This document shows, piece after piece, positions 14,251 through 21,155 of a DNA stretch of 21,155 nucleotides. The DNA is from Desulfobacteraceae bacterium. GTDB taxonomy: Bacteria; Desulfobacterota; Desulfobacteria; Desulfobacterales; JAABRJ01. Position 1 is the stretch's first letter. Each line of letters starts with the position of its first letter. Both the position numbers and the translations under genes were made by a program. Under the pieces are notes generated by a model. It searched no databases and had not been told where the DNA came from. It was given only the letters and a program-made list of their open reading frames with translations. Where the stretch lies: contig JAABRJ010000536.1 in the NCBI GenBank assembly GCA_011390985.1, positions 1 through 21,155 of the forward strand, read 5' to 3'.

Positions 14251-15498
14251 ATGAGTTCCCAAAAACCCCTTCGAATCGGCCTGTTCAGTTACCGCAGCAA
14301 CCCCCACTGCGGGGGTCAGGGGGTCTATGTCAAAAACCTGAGCCGGGCGCTGGCCGACCTGGGACACCGCGTGGCGGTCATTTCAGGTCCCCCCGACCCC
14401 TGTCTGGACCCGGACATCCCGCTTCACCGCCTGCCCTGCCTGGACCTCTACAACCCCGAAAACCCTTTCCGCACCCCATCCCTGCGGGAACTGGCCGACC
14501 CCCTGAATCTGATCGAGTGGATCGGCGTCTCTACCACCGGTTTCCCCGAACCCTTCACGTTCGGATTGCGCGCCTATCGATTTTTGCGCAGGCGGTTGCG
14601 GAATTTTGATGTGCTCCATGACAACCAGAGCCTGTCCTACGGCATCGCCATGATCGCCCGCCGGGTGCCGACGGTGGCCACCATTCACCACCCCATCACC
14701 GTCGATCGTGAGCTGGCCATCCGCTCGGTGCGCAGTTTTCCCAAAAAACTCAAACACCTGCGCTGGCATTCCTTCATCAGCATGCAGCGCCGGGTGGCGC
14801 CCCACTTTGCGCGCATCATCACCGTGTCCCGCTCCTCGCAGAGGGACATCGCCCGTGAATTCAAGGTTCCCGCCGACCGTTTGCGGGTGGTGCCCAACGG
14901 CATCAACACCCGCCAGTTTCGCCCGCTGCCCGGCGTGACCCGCGCGCAAAACCGGATCATCGTCACCACCAGCTCGGAGATTCCGCTGAAGGGTCTCGAC
15001 TTCCTGCTGGAAGCGGTGGCCGACATCGCCCGCAGGCGCGCCATCCGGCTGGTGGTGGTGGGCACAGCCAAAGAAAACGGTGGGGTCGTCAGGTTGATCC
15101 GGCGGCTGAAAATCGCCGAGCAAGTCCACTTCACCGGCCGGATCGACCATGCCGAGTTTGTCCGCCAATATGCCCGCGCCACCCTTGCGGTGGTGCCATC
15201 GGTTTACGAAGGCTTCGGCCTGCCGGTCGGGGAAGCCATGGCCTGCGGGGTCCCGGTGATCAGCACGACCGGGGGCGCCCTGCCCGAGGTGGTCGGCGAT
15301 GCCGGCATTCTGGTGCCACCGGCCGACCCGAAGTCCCTGCGGCAAGCCATCATCGCGCTTCTGGACGACCCCCAGCGCGCCCACGCCCTCGGGCAAGCGG
15401 GCTACCGAAGGGTTAAGGACCTTTTCACGTGGGAACGCGCTGCGGCTCAGACGGTCGCGGTCTACCGGGAGGTGATGGATGCTCACGATCGAGTTTGA
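14251..15498 (+). CDS. Glycosyltransferase family 4 protein
   Basis: A 415-residue GT-B-fold retaining glycosyltransferase. The N-terminal domain has GLFSYRSNP and the glycine loop CGGQGVYVKNLSRALADLGH (20-39). The C-terminal GT4 domain carries VPNGINTRQF (214-223), the sugar-nucleotide site SSEIPLKGLD (241-250) and the EX7E motif in SVYEGFGLPVGEAMACG (Glu320, Glu328), followed by GGALPEVVGDAG. It is likely cytoplasmic or peripheral to the inner membrane, adding a sugar to a lipid or polysaccharide precursor; donor and acceptor are unknown. AGAGG near the ATG is a weak binding site. Its end overlaps the methyltransferase start by 20 bases, so the two probably work on one product. Confidence 0.93.
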   Translation: MSSQKPLRIGLFSYRSNPHCGGQGVYVKNLSRALADLGHRVAVISGPPDPCLDPDIPLHRLPCLDLYNPENPFRTPSLRELADPLNLIEWIGVSTTGFPEPFTFGLRAYRFLRRRLRNFDVLHDNQSLSYGIAMIARRVPTVATIHHPITVDRELAIRSVRSFPKKLKHLRWHSFISMQRRVAPHFARIITVSRSSQRDIAREFKVPADRLRVVPNGINTRQFRPLPGVTRAQNRIIVTTSSEIPLKGLDFLLEAVADIARRRAIRLVVVGTAKENGGVVRLIRRLKIAEQVHFTGRIDHAEFVRQYARATLAVVPSVYEGFGLPVGEAMACGVPVISTTGGALPEVVGDAGILVPPADPKSLRQAIIALLDDPQRAHALGQAGYRRVKDLFTWERAAAQTVAVYREVMDAHDRV

Positions 15499-16216
15499 GC
15501 GCCTCGATCTCCGGCCCGGGAACCGCATCCTCGATATCGGCTGCGGCAGCGGCCGGCATACCGCCGCAGCCGCAGCCTATCCCGGAATTACCGCCATCGG
15601 CGTCGACCGCTGCCTGCCGGACGTGCGCGAGGCCCGCAGCCGGCTCATCGAGCATGAAGCCCTGGGGCTCTGCCGGGGGCGCTGGCGGACGCTTGTGGCC
15701 AACATCGGCGCCCTGCCCTTTCCCGACGCATATTTTGACCTCGTGATCTGCGCCGAGGTGCTCGAGCACATCCCCGACGATAAAGCCGCCGTCGCGGAAA
15801 TCGCGCGGGTGCTCAAACCGGGCATGAACCTGGTGGTCAGCGTGCCGCGCTGCTACCCCGAAGCGCTCTGCTGGGCCCTGTCGAGGGAATACCACGCCGC
15901 TGAAGGCGGGCATGTGCGCATTTACCGCTCCGGGGCGCTCCGCAAGCTGCTGGCGAACGCCGGTCTGACACTCTGGGCGCGGCACTGGGCGCACAGCCTG
16001 CACACACCCTACTGGTGGTTGAAGTGTCTTGTGGGCCCCAAGCGCCCGGATGTTGCCGCCGTCAACTGCTACCACCGCATGCTGGTCTGGGACCTGATGC
16101 AAAAGCCGCGGCTGAACCGCCTGATCGAAAAACTCCTGAATCCCGTGCTGGGAAAAAGCCTGGTTTTCTATCTCAGGAAAACGACCACCGCCGACGGCGA
16201 ATGGCCGACCGCTTAG
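15479..16216 (+). CDS. Class I SAM-dependent methyltransferase
   Basis: A 245-residue Methyltransf_11-type enzyme. Motif I is ILDIGCGSGRH (17-27), the acidic residue after strand 2 is Asp43 (GVDRC), motif II is FDLVICAEVLEHIPD (86-100), and LKPGMNLVVSVPR follows. The C-terminal part (HTPYWWLKCLVGP, then a basic-hydrophobic tail) may bind a membrane or lipid substrate. GGGAGG lies about 5 bases upstream of ATG 15479, inside the glycosyltransferase gene. The overlap suggests the methyl acceptor is the glycosyltransferase product or a shared lipid intermediate, which is inference. The following 252-base gap holds a promoter for the next gene. Confidence 0.93.
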   Translation: MLTIEFERLDLRPGNRILDIGCGSGRHTAAAAAYPGITAIGVDRCLPDVREARSRLIEHEALGLCRGRWRTLVANIGALPFPDAYFDLVICAEVLEHIPDDKAAVAEIARVLKPGMNLVVSVPRCYPEALCWALSREYHAAEGGHVRIYRSGALRKLLANAGLTLWARHWAHSLHTPYWWLKCLVGPKRPDVAAVNCYHRMLVWDLMQKPRLNRLIEKLLNPVLGKSLVFYLRKTTTADGEWPTA

Positions 16217-16390
16217 CCGATTGGCGCTCTGCGTCGCCAGCCTTGTCGTTCGAACCACCTTGTGACGGTTCCAGCAGCAGCCCTCCGCCGCGGCCCTCAC
16301 CCCTTCGACCCACCGCTTGCCCTTCAAGCCGCGCAGCGCATTTTCCGATAGCGCTGCCACAGCGGCTGGCCGGACGTTATTCTTTTTCGG

Positions 16391-16419
16391 TTGAAACCCG
16401 GCCGCCGATGCCTTAAAGT
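16391..16419 (+). promoter_or_regulatory. Sigma70-type promoter for the UbiB-like kinase gene
   Basis: TTGAAA (16391-16396), 17 bases, then TAAAGT (16414-16419), with 5 and 4 consensus matches. It lies in an AT-richer patch 50 bases before ATG 16469, suggesting that gene is transcribed independently of the glycosyltransferase pair. Nothing else is recognisable in 16217-16390. Confidence 0.45.
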
Positions 16420-16468
16420 AATTTGTTGATATTCTGTCCATAGCCCCAAGGAGTTTTCAAACCATCTG

Positions 16469-18136
16469 ATGACCGTTACCCACTCCGACCATCACCCGAC
16501 CGACCTGATGGCGCTGGCGCCATTTATGCGCATCAACGACCCGATCGACGGCAAGCCGCCCAGCCGCCAGCAATGCCATCACCGGGCCCTGCAGATACTC
16601 ACGGATACCCACGCCGGCGGCACTCTGACGCCGCTGGCGCGCACCCTCGTCGGTTTTTCGGGAATCGACCGGTTTCTGCCCGAGCGCTACGCCCGCTTCC
16701 AGCCGATGGTGCGCGAGGGCATGGTGTTTCTGTTGGCGGGCCTGCCGCTGGAGCGCTTGGCCGAAAAAATCGTCGACCAGCTGATCCTGCCCCTGGATGC
16801 CCCCCCGGCCCGGCGTCTGCTGGCCCTGGTGCGCGATATGCCCACGCTCCAAAAGCTCGGGCAGGTGATCGGCCGCACGCCGGGGCTTGCCCCGGACTTC
16901 AGGCAGGCCTTGACGGAGCTCGAAAACAATGTCTGCACCCTGAACTATGGGGACCTTCAGGACGGCTTGGATGCCGAGCGCGCCGCCATGCAGCCTCAGT
17001 TCACGATCACCCCCGAAAACCGCATTCTGGCGGAAGCCACGGTTTGTGCCGTGGTGCCCGCCATGGTCGCCGACCACTCAAACGCCCGCCACTGGCGGGC
17101 CGTACTCAAAATGGTCAAACCGGCCATCCGCCGCCACCTGCCCGCCGAACTGGCCCTCTGGAGCCGCTTGGGCGATTATCTGGACTGCCACCGCGAGCGC
17201 TGGGGGCTTGGGGAGTTTCAATTCAGGAAAACCATCGACCAGACCCGCCACCTGCTGGAAAACGAAACTAATCTGCCAGCCGAGCAGGCCAACCTGGATG
17301 CCGCCCGGGCCTATTATGCCGGCAACGATGCGGTCCTCCTGCCCGTAAGACTCCCCGTCTCAACCCCTGAAATGACCGCCATGAGCCGCCTGGACGGGCG
17401 CAAGATCACCGACGTGAGCCACCTTTCGGACCACCAGCGGCGGCAACTGGCCGCCACCCTGGCACGCGTGTGCATTCTGCGGCCGGTTCAGGATCTGCGC
17501 CCCGAGGCCGTTTTCCACGGCGACCCGCACGCCGGCAACATCGCTTACATCTTCGAGGATACCAGACCCCGCATCATCCTCTACGACTGGGCCATGACCG
17601 GCCGTTTGAAACGCCTGGAGCGCTTCGGGCTGCTGCTGCTGGGGGCCGGCCTGCTGACCCGCAACCGCACCATCTCGATGCTGGCGGTCGACTTCCTCTC
17701 CGGCGGTCAGACAACGGCCCAGCCCGACACCGCCGACGCCGTCCGCAGCCTGGTGGATAAAACCGTCTGCCGCCAAGGGCCGCCCTTCGCCGGTATCCTG
17801 AGCGAGATCGAGCATCTCTTTGACCGCATGAGCCGCCTGGGAATCGTATTTTCAACGGACCTTTTGATGTTCCAAAAGGCCATGGTGACCCTCAAGGGTG
17901 TGCTGGCGGACATTGATCCCAGCTTCAACCGCGACGACCATCTGATCTCGGCCGCGATCGTCGGCTTCATCAACGACTTTGTGCGCTTCCGCCCCCAGAA
18001 AATGCTGGTCCGCGAAATCTGGCAGCTCTATCCGTTCAACCTCGGCCGTGCGATGGAAGTGCAGCAGATCCTGATCAAATCCTGCTGGCATTTGGGAGCG
18101 GCCTGGCTGGAACCCCCGCGGGCGTGTGCGCTCTGA
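16469..18136 (+). CDS. Divergent AarF/UbiB/ABC1-type atypical kinase
   Basis: A 555-residue protein of the UbiB/ADCK family, atypical kinases or ATPases linked to quinone and lipid metabolism. The family signature KxGQ is present as KLGQVIGRTPGLAPDFRQAL (129-148). The nucleotide-binding Lys is probably 214 or 217 in VLKMVKP, and the catalytic loop is FHGDPHAGN (349-357). The metal-binding DFG reads DWA (373-375) in LYDWAMTGRL, and the usual Ala-rich loop is not obvious, so it is a diverged member. No clear C-terminal membrane pair is seen, unlike classical UbiB. AAGGAG lies 15 bases before ATG 16469, longer than ideal. Neighbours are a glycosyltransferase/methyltransferase pair upstream and a lipoprotein 60 bases downstream. 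Confidence 0.82.
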   Translation: MTVTHSDHHPTDLMALAPFMRINDPIDGKPPSRQQCHHRALQILTDTHAGGTLTPLARTLVGFSGIDRFLPERYARFQPMVREGMVFLLAGLPLERLAEKIVDQLILPLDAPPARRLLALVRDMPTLQKLGQVIGRTPGLAPDFRQALTELENNVCTLNYGDLQDGLDAERAAMQPQFTITPENRILAEATVCAVVPAMVADHSNARHWRAVLKMVKPAIRRHLPAELALWSRLGDYLDCHRERWGLGEFQFRKTIDQTRHLLENETNLPAEQANLDAARAYYAGNDAVLLPVRLPVSTPEMTAMSRLDGRKITDVSHLSDHQRRQLAATLARVCILRPVQDLRPEAVFHGDPHAGNIAYIFEDTRPRIILYDWAMTGRLKRLERFGLLLLGAGLLTRNRTISMLAVDFLSGGQTTAQPDTADAVRSLVDKTVCRQGPPFAGILSEIEHLFDRMSRLGIVFSTDLLMFQKAMVTLKGVLADIDPSFNRDDHLISAAIVGFINDFVRFRPQKMLVREIWQLYPFNLGRAMEVQQILIKSCWHLGAAWLEPPRACAL

Positions 18137-18196
18137 GCCCCTGCCGGGCTCCGCGTGGCTTCCTACCCGGACCGTATCCGAAAGGAGCTTGACCCA

Positions 18197-18691
18197 ATGA
18201 ACCGCAAAGCCATTTGCACCTGCCTGCTGGCCCTGCTGCTGGCCGGATGTGCGGCCGGCATTTCCCCTGACGCCAAGGGACTGGTGACCTACGCGGGGGC
18301 TTTTGGGTCGCTGCAGGCTGAACCGGAGCGCTTCGCGGGCGAGACCGTGCTCCTGGGGGGCAGAATCCTGGAAGTGACGCCTTCGGCTGCCGCAACCGAA
18401 CTGATCGTCCTGGAGCTGCCGCTAGACTGGCAGGATCGCCCCAAAGAGAGGGACAATTCACAGGGGCGTTTTATCGTTCAGGCCGCGGAATTCCTCGACC
18501 CGGCCCTTTACAAGACGGGTGCGCTGCTGACGGTGGTGGGCACCATCGACGGAAGTGAAAGCCGCACCATCGGCGGTTTCAACTACCGCTACCCCCGGCT
18601 CGTCCCTTCCGAAATCAAGCTGTGGCCGGCCGCACCGGCCGACACCTCGCCGGCCTTTCACTTCGGCGTCGGCGTCGGCACCTGGTTTTAG
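18197..18691 (+). CDS. Slp-family outer membrane lipoprotein
   Basis: A 164-residue lipoprotein with a signal peptide ending in the lipobox LAGC (Cys18). The mature part matches the Slp (starvation-inducible lipoprotein) pattern: ETVLLGGRILEVTPSA (49-64), a LPLDWQDRP segment, GRFIVQAAEFLDPALYKTG, LTVVGTIDG and FNYRYPRLV, ending with EIKLWP. Slp proteins sit on the outer membrane; their molecular role is unclear. The start at ATG 18197 follows AAAGGAG (18181-18187) at 9 bases. It is 60 bases after the UbiB-like gene on the same strand and probably cotranscribed. The short C-terminal HFGVGVGTWF resembles a final outer-membrane strand, which is speculative. Confidence 0.87.
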   Translation: MNRKAICTCLLALLLAGCAAGISPDAKGLVTYAGAFGSLQAEPERFAGETVLLGGRILEVTPSAAATELIVLELPLDWQDRPKERDNSQGRFIVQAAEFLDPALYKTGALLTVVGTIDGSESRTIGGFNYRYPRLVPSEIKLWPAAPADTSPAFHFGVGVGTWF

Positions 18692-18767
18692 GCCGCGTGG
18701 CGCCGTTTGGGGCAGGGCCTGAGCACCGTTTGCCGGCAGGCGCTTCCCTCCTGGCCGCCGGAGGCTC

Positions 18768-19034
18768 TCAGGAGCGCCGGCCGCGCTTCTGCGGCCCGAG
18801 AATCAGGCGCTGCCAGAATTGCGCGATCTTGCGGGCCGGGTAGCCGGCCAGACAGTAGCCGATGGTGGCCAGCATGACCCACACCAGCACCGCAGCGACG
18901 CGCTCCATCTGCGGCGGCGCCACCCGCGGGGCCAGCAGCAGGGCCAGCACGACCCCCACCACCACGCGCCAAGTTTCCGACCAGAAAAGCAGGTAAAAGA
19001 CAACGTATCCAATGCTGCGGGGTCGCTTGCTCAA
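18768..19034 (-). CDS. Small membrane protein coupled to the aminopeptidase gene
   Basis: An 88-residue protein of unknown function with two or three hydrophobic segments (about 8-18, 22-37 and 46-65) and a basic C-terminus ending QKRGRRS. It starts at TTG 19034, which overlaps the aminopeptidase TGA as TTGA, with GGAGG 4 bases upstream, a classic coupling arrangement. No ATG alternative has a binding site. No named family is recognised. Confidence 0.7.
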   Translation of the reverse strand: MSKRPRSIGYVVFYLLFWSETWRVVVGVVLALLLAPRVAPPQMERVAAVLVWVMLATIGYCLAGYPARKIAQFWQRLILGPQKRGRRS

Positions 19035-20347
19035 CTGGCCTCCACGATCGTTTGAATGTCCTCCAACCGAAAAAAAGCCTGCAGCACCTTGAACAGATAA
19101 AATCCGTCCCGGCTTCCGGCCAGTTCCCGAATGGAATGCATGGCAAAGGTCGGCACCCCGACATCCAGGGTGCGGACCCCGATTTCGGCGGCCGTCAACG
19201 GCCCGATGGTGCTGCCGCAGGCCATATCGCTGCGCACCACGAAATCCTGCACGGGAACCCGCAGCCGGCGGGCCAGCAGGCGGAAAACGGCGGCCGTTTC
19301 GCTGTTGGAGGCATAGCGCTGGTTGGCGTTGGTTTTGATGACCGGCCCCCGGTTGAGCAGCGGGCCGTGGTTGCCGTCGTGCTTTTCGCGGTAGTTGGGA
19401 TGCAGCCCGTGGGCGTTGTCCGCAGAAATCAGCAGGGAGCGGCTCAGCATGCGGGCGTAATCCTCCTCGGACGGGCAGATCCGCCTCAAAACCGATTTCA
19501 GGAAGGGCCCTTGGGCCCCGGCGGCAGACGCGCTGCCAACTTCTTCGTGATCGTTTAAGATCAGCAGCGCGGACTGCTCCCCGCCGGCCGCCGTCAACGC
19601 CGTCAGCCCCGTGTAGCAGCTCAGGAGGTTGTCCAGGCGTGCACCGGCAATAAAATCATGGGTGAGCCCGACCACTGCCGGCGGCTGGGTGTCGTAGAGG
19701 CTGATTTCGAAATCAAGCACCTCGCGGGCACCGCAGTCCGGCTTTTGCTGCAGCAGGCGATTTAGCAGCAGCCCGCGGAAATCGACCTTTTCCGGTTTTT
19801 CGTCCTGGAGCAGCAGCGGCGGCAGCTCCTTCTGGGGGTTGATGTCGTGCTGCTTGTTGACCTCCCGATCCAGGTGAATCGCCAGACTCGGAATGACCGC
19901 CACCGGTTCGCGGAAATCCACCAGGGCCGTGTGCAACCGGCTGTCGGCGCCCAGATAGGTGACCCGGCCGGCAAGGGAAAGATCGCGGTCAAACCAAGGG
20001 GCGAACAACGCCCCCCCGTAAACCTCTACGCCGAGCCGGCAGTAGCTGTCACCAGCCAAAAGCGGCTGCGGTTTGACCTTCAGGCAGGGGCTGTCGGTAT
20101 GCGCCCCGGCCATTCGCATCCCGGTTTGGGCCGGTGTCCCACTCCCCAAACCAAAGGCCACCAGGGCCGAATCGTTGCGCGTCACAAAATACCGGCCGCC
20201 GGCCTCGAGCTGCCAGGTCTGCGCCTCGTCAAGCCGCCTGAAGCCGTCGCGCACCAGACGCTCGGCTGTGGCCGCGACCGCGTGATAGGGGGTCGGGGAA
20301 GCTTTGAGAAACGCCAGCAGCCCCCGGTTGAACTGTTCCGTATTCAT
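19031..20347 (-). CDS. apeB: M18 family aminopeptidase (aspartyl aminopeptidase type)
   Basis: A 438-residue cytosolic zinc metallopeptidase of family M18 that removes N-terminal, often acidic, residues. Metal-site and catalytic residues are in family order: His83 and Asp85 in GAHTDSP, Asp239 in ARLDNLLS, Glu268-Glu269 in NDHEEVGS, Asp310 in ISADNAH, and His404 in FAMHSIRE. Length and the GPVIKTNANQRYAS segment (335-348) also match. ATG 20347 begins MNTEQFNRGLLAFLKASPTP, as in homologues; the ribosome binding site (GGAAGA) is weak and distant. Its stop overlaps the start of the small membrane gene. The 208-base gap upstream (20348-20555) shows no clear promoter or gene. Confidence 0.94.
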   Translation of the reverse strand: MNTEQFNRGLLAFLKASPTPYHAVAATAERLVRDGFRRLDEAQTWQLEAGGRYFVTRNDSALVAFGLGSGTPAQTGMRMAGAHTDSPCLKVKPQPLLAGDSYCRLGVEVYGGALFAPWFDRDLSLAGRVTYLGADSRLHTALVDFREPVAVIPSLAIHLDREVNKQHDINPQKELPPLLLQDEKPEKVDFRGLLLNRLLQQKPDCGAREVLDFEISLYDTQPPAVVGLTHDFIAGARLDNLLSCYTGLTALTAAGGEQSALLILNDHEEVGSASAAGAQGPFLKSVLRRICPSEEDYARMLSRSLLISADNAHGLHPNYREKHDGNHGPLLNRGPVIKTNANQRYASNSETAAVFRLLARRLRVPVQDFVVRSDMACGSTIGPLTAAEIGVRTLDVGVPTFAMHSIRELAGSRDGFYLFKVLQAFFRLEDIQTIVEAS

Positions 20348-20555
20348 CGTCTTTGGTCTTCCATGCGGTTACCCGTAGGCGAAAGAAAATCACTCCCGCC
20401 CATTTCACTCCTGCGGGTGCAGTTTTCACGAAGGTGTCTGCCGTGGCCCCGGCCGCATCAGCGGTTCAGGCGGTTTTTGGATGGGCCTTGCAGGCTCCCT
20501 GATATGTGAATGGTTTCCGGAATAAGGTGCCGCAACCCGCGGGCCGCTTGTCCGG

Positions 20556-21155
20556 CTAGCGGGCCGCGTGCAGCCGCCCGCGAACGAGGGAGAGAAACAC
20601 CCCCGCAAGGCACAGGCCGCTAAAAATCCCCAAGGTCACTTGCAAGCTCTTCATAAACAACGGATAGGCCGCGGGGGTCATCGGAACGCGACCGAGCATC
20701 AGGGTCAACACCACGGTGGCGATCCCCATGCTGAGCATCTGGCCCATCAGACGCATGGTGCCCACCGATCCCGAGGCAATCCCGAAGAACCGTTTTTCCA
20801 CAGACCCCATGATGGCGTTCATGTTGGGCGATGAGAAAAGCGCGAAGCCGAACCCCAGAACCATCAGCCCGATCACCACCGTCGGCAAGCCGGTTCGTGG
20901 ACCCACCATCGAAAGCTGCAGCAGACTTGCGGCGGTGATGGCCATCCCCGCGGAGGCAATCACACGGGGCTCGACACGGTCGGACCAGCGTCCCGCCAGC
21001 GGTGAGAAAAAGGCCATCACCAGCGGCTGGACCATCAGGATCGTGCCGGCCTTCTGGGGGGTTAACCCCTGAATGACCTGCAGGTAGAGGCTCATCAGAA
21101 AAGTCACCCCGAAGGTGGCGCTGTAGTGGATCAGGGCCGCCAGGCACGAGCAGGC
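20556..21155 (-). CDS. MFS transporter, C-terminal part (cut by window edge)
   Basis: The frame is open from the right edge to TAG at 20558-20556, giving 199 residues. Hydrophobic segments are evident in the first 30 residues (ALIHYSATFGVTFLMSLYLQ) and around ILMVQPLVMAFFSPLAG, VVIGLMVLGFGFALF, MGIATVVLTLML and FSGLCLAGVFLSLV. The loop GRWSDRVEPRVIASAGM matches the MFS interdomain-type motif G-R-x-S-D-R, and SSPNMNAIMGSVEKRFFGIASG resembles drug:proton antiporters of the DHA2/EmrB type. The substrate is unknown. An internal GTG at 21107 is not the true start, because homologous sequence continues beyond it to the edge. Confidence 0.85.
   Translation of the reverse strand, partial: ACSCLAALIHYSATFGVTFLMSLYLQVIQGLTPQKAGTILMVQPLVMAFFSPLAGRWSDRVEPRVIASAGMAITAASLLQLSMVGPRTGLPTVVIGLMVLGFGFALFSSPNMNAIMGSVEKRFFGIASGSVGTMRLMGQMLSMGIATVVLTLMLGRVPMTPAAYPLFMKSLQVTLGIFSGLCLAGVFLSLVRGRLHAAR

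Noticed and set aside
14383..15528. Minus-strand frame of 381 codons opposite the glycosyltransferase
   Set aside because: The coding strand shows a full GT4 enzyme; this frame is Gly/Asp/His-rich without motifs.
16230..16260. GTTCGAAC-like string resembling a tRNA T-loop
   Set aside because: Flanking bases do not form a T-stem and no cloverleaf or acceptor stem is present.
15425..16441. Minus-strand frame of 338 codons opposite the methyltransferase
   Set aside because: It is a shadow of the methyltransferase gene; its unique upstream part has no binding site and no protein-like features.
1..21155. A novel defence, mobile or biosynthetic system
   Set aside because: No integrase, transposase, toxin-antitoxin pair, restriction or effector cluster, CRISPR repeats or large biosynthetic enzymes are visible; gene content is mostly ordinary.

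Overview
The window is GC-rich, with genes packed on both strands and no mobile elements, CRISPR, rRNA or tRNA that I can see. The gene content suggests an anaerobic deltaproteobacterium (Desulfobacterota, perhaps Desulfobacterales). The pointers are a TRAP-transporter T-component lipoprotein, a DUF4911-miaB-bifunctional-nuclease cluster, a DUF4197 remnant, and dense REC/GGDEF/HDOD signalling. This taxonomic guess is inference only.

Layout: (1) 1-1240, minus strand: the TatT lipoprotein gene followed by the first codons of a probable TRAP solute-binding protein that leaves the window; a promoter overlapped by two inverted repeats lies upstream. (2) 1347-4348, minus: a two-gene signalling operon, a REC-GGDEF diguanylate cyclase followed by a REC-PAS-HisKA-HATPase-REC hybrid kinase. 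(3) 4594-6291, minus: a decayed DUF4197 gene, an RNase Z-like metallo-hydrolase, and a small unknown gene whose frame is broken by 14 bases identical to Illumina adapter sequence. (4) 6480-8195, minus: recJ, divergent from (5) 8378-11932, plus: DUF4911, miaB, a bifunctional nuclease, a DHFR/RibD-type reductase and a class II aldolase, followed by an unrecognised gene at 12121-12822. (6) 12954-13880, minus: an HDOD protein. (7) 14251-18691, plus: an overlapping GT4 glycosyltransferase/methyltransferase pair, a divergent UbiB/AarF-type kinase behind its own promoter, and a Slp-family lipoprotein. (8) 18768-21155, minus: a small membrane protein translationally coupled to an M18 aminopeptidase, and the C-terminal part of an MFS transporter cut by the window edge.

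Most genes are housekeeping or signalling genes of known families. I do not see a convincing previously undescribed multi-gene system. The observations most worth checking are the adapter-like insertion that splits a reading frame at 6200-6213, the DUF4197 pseudogene at 4594-4863, the promoter with overlapping dyads upstream of tatT, and the unrecognised protein at 12121-12822 with a repeated FHQHI motif.
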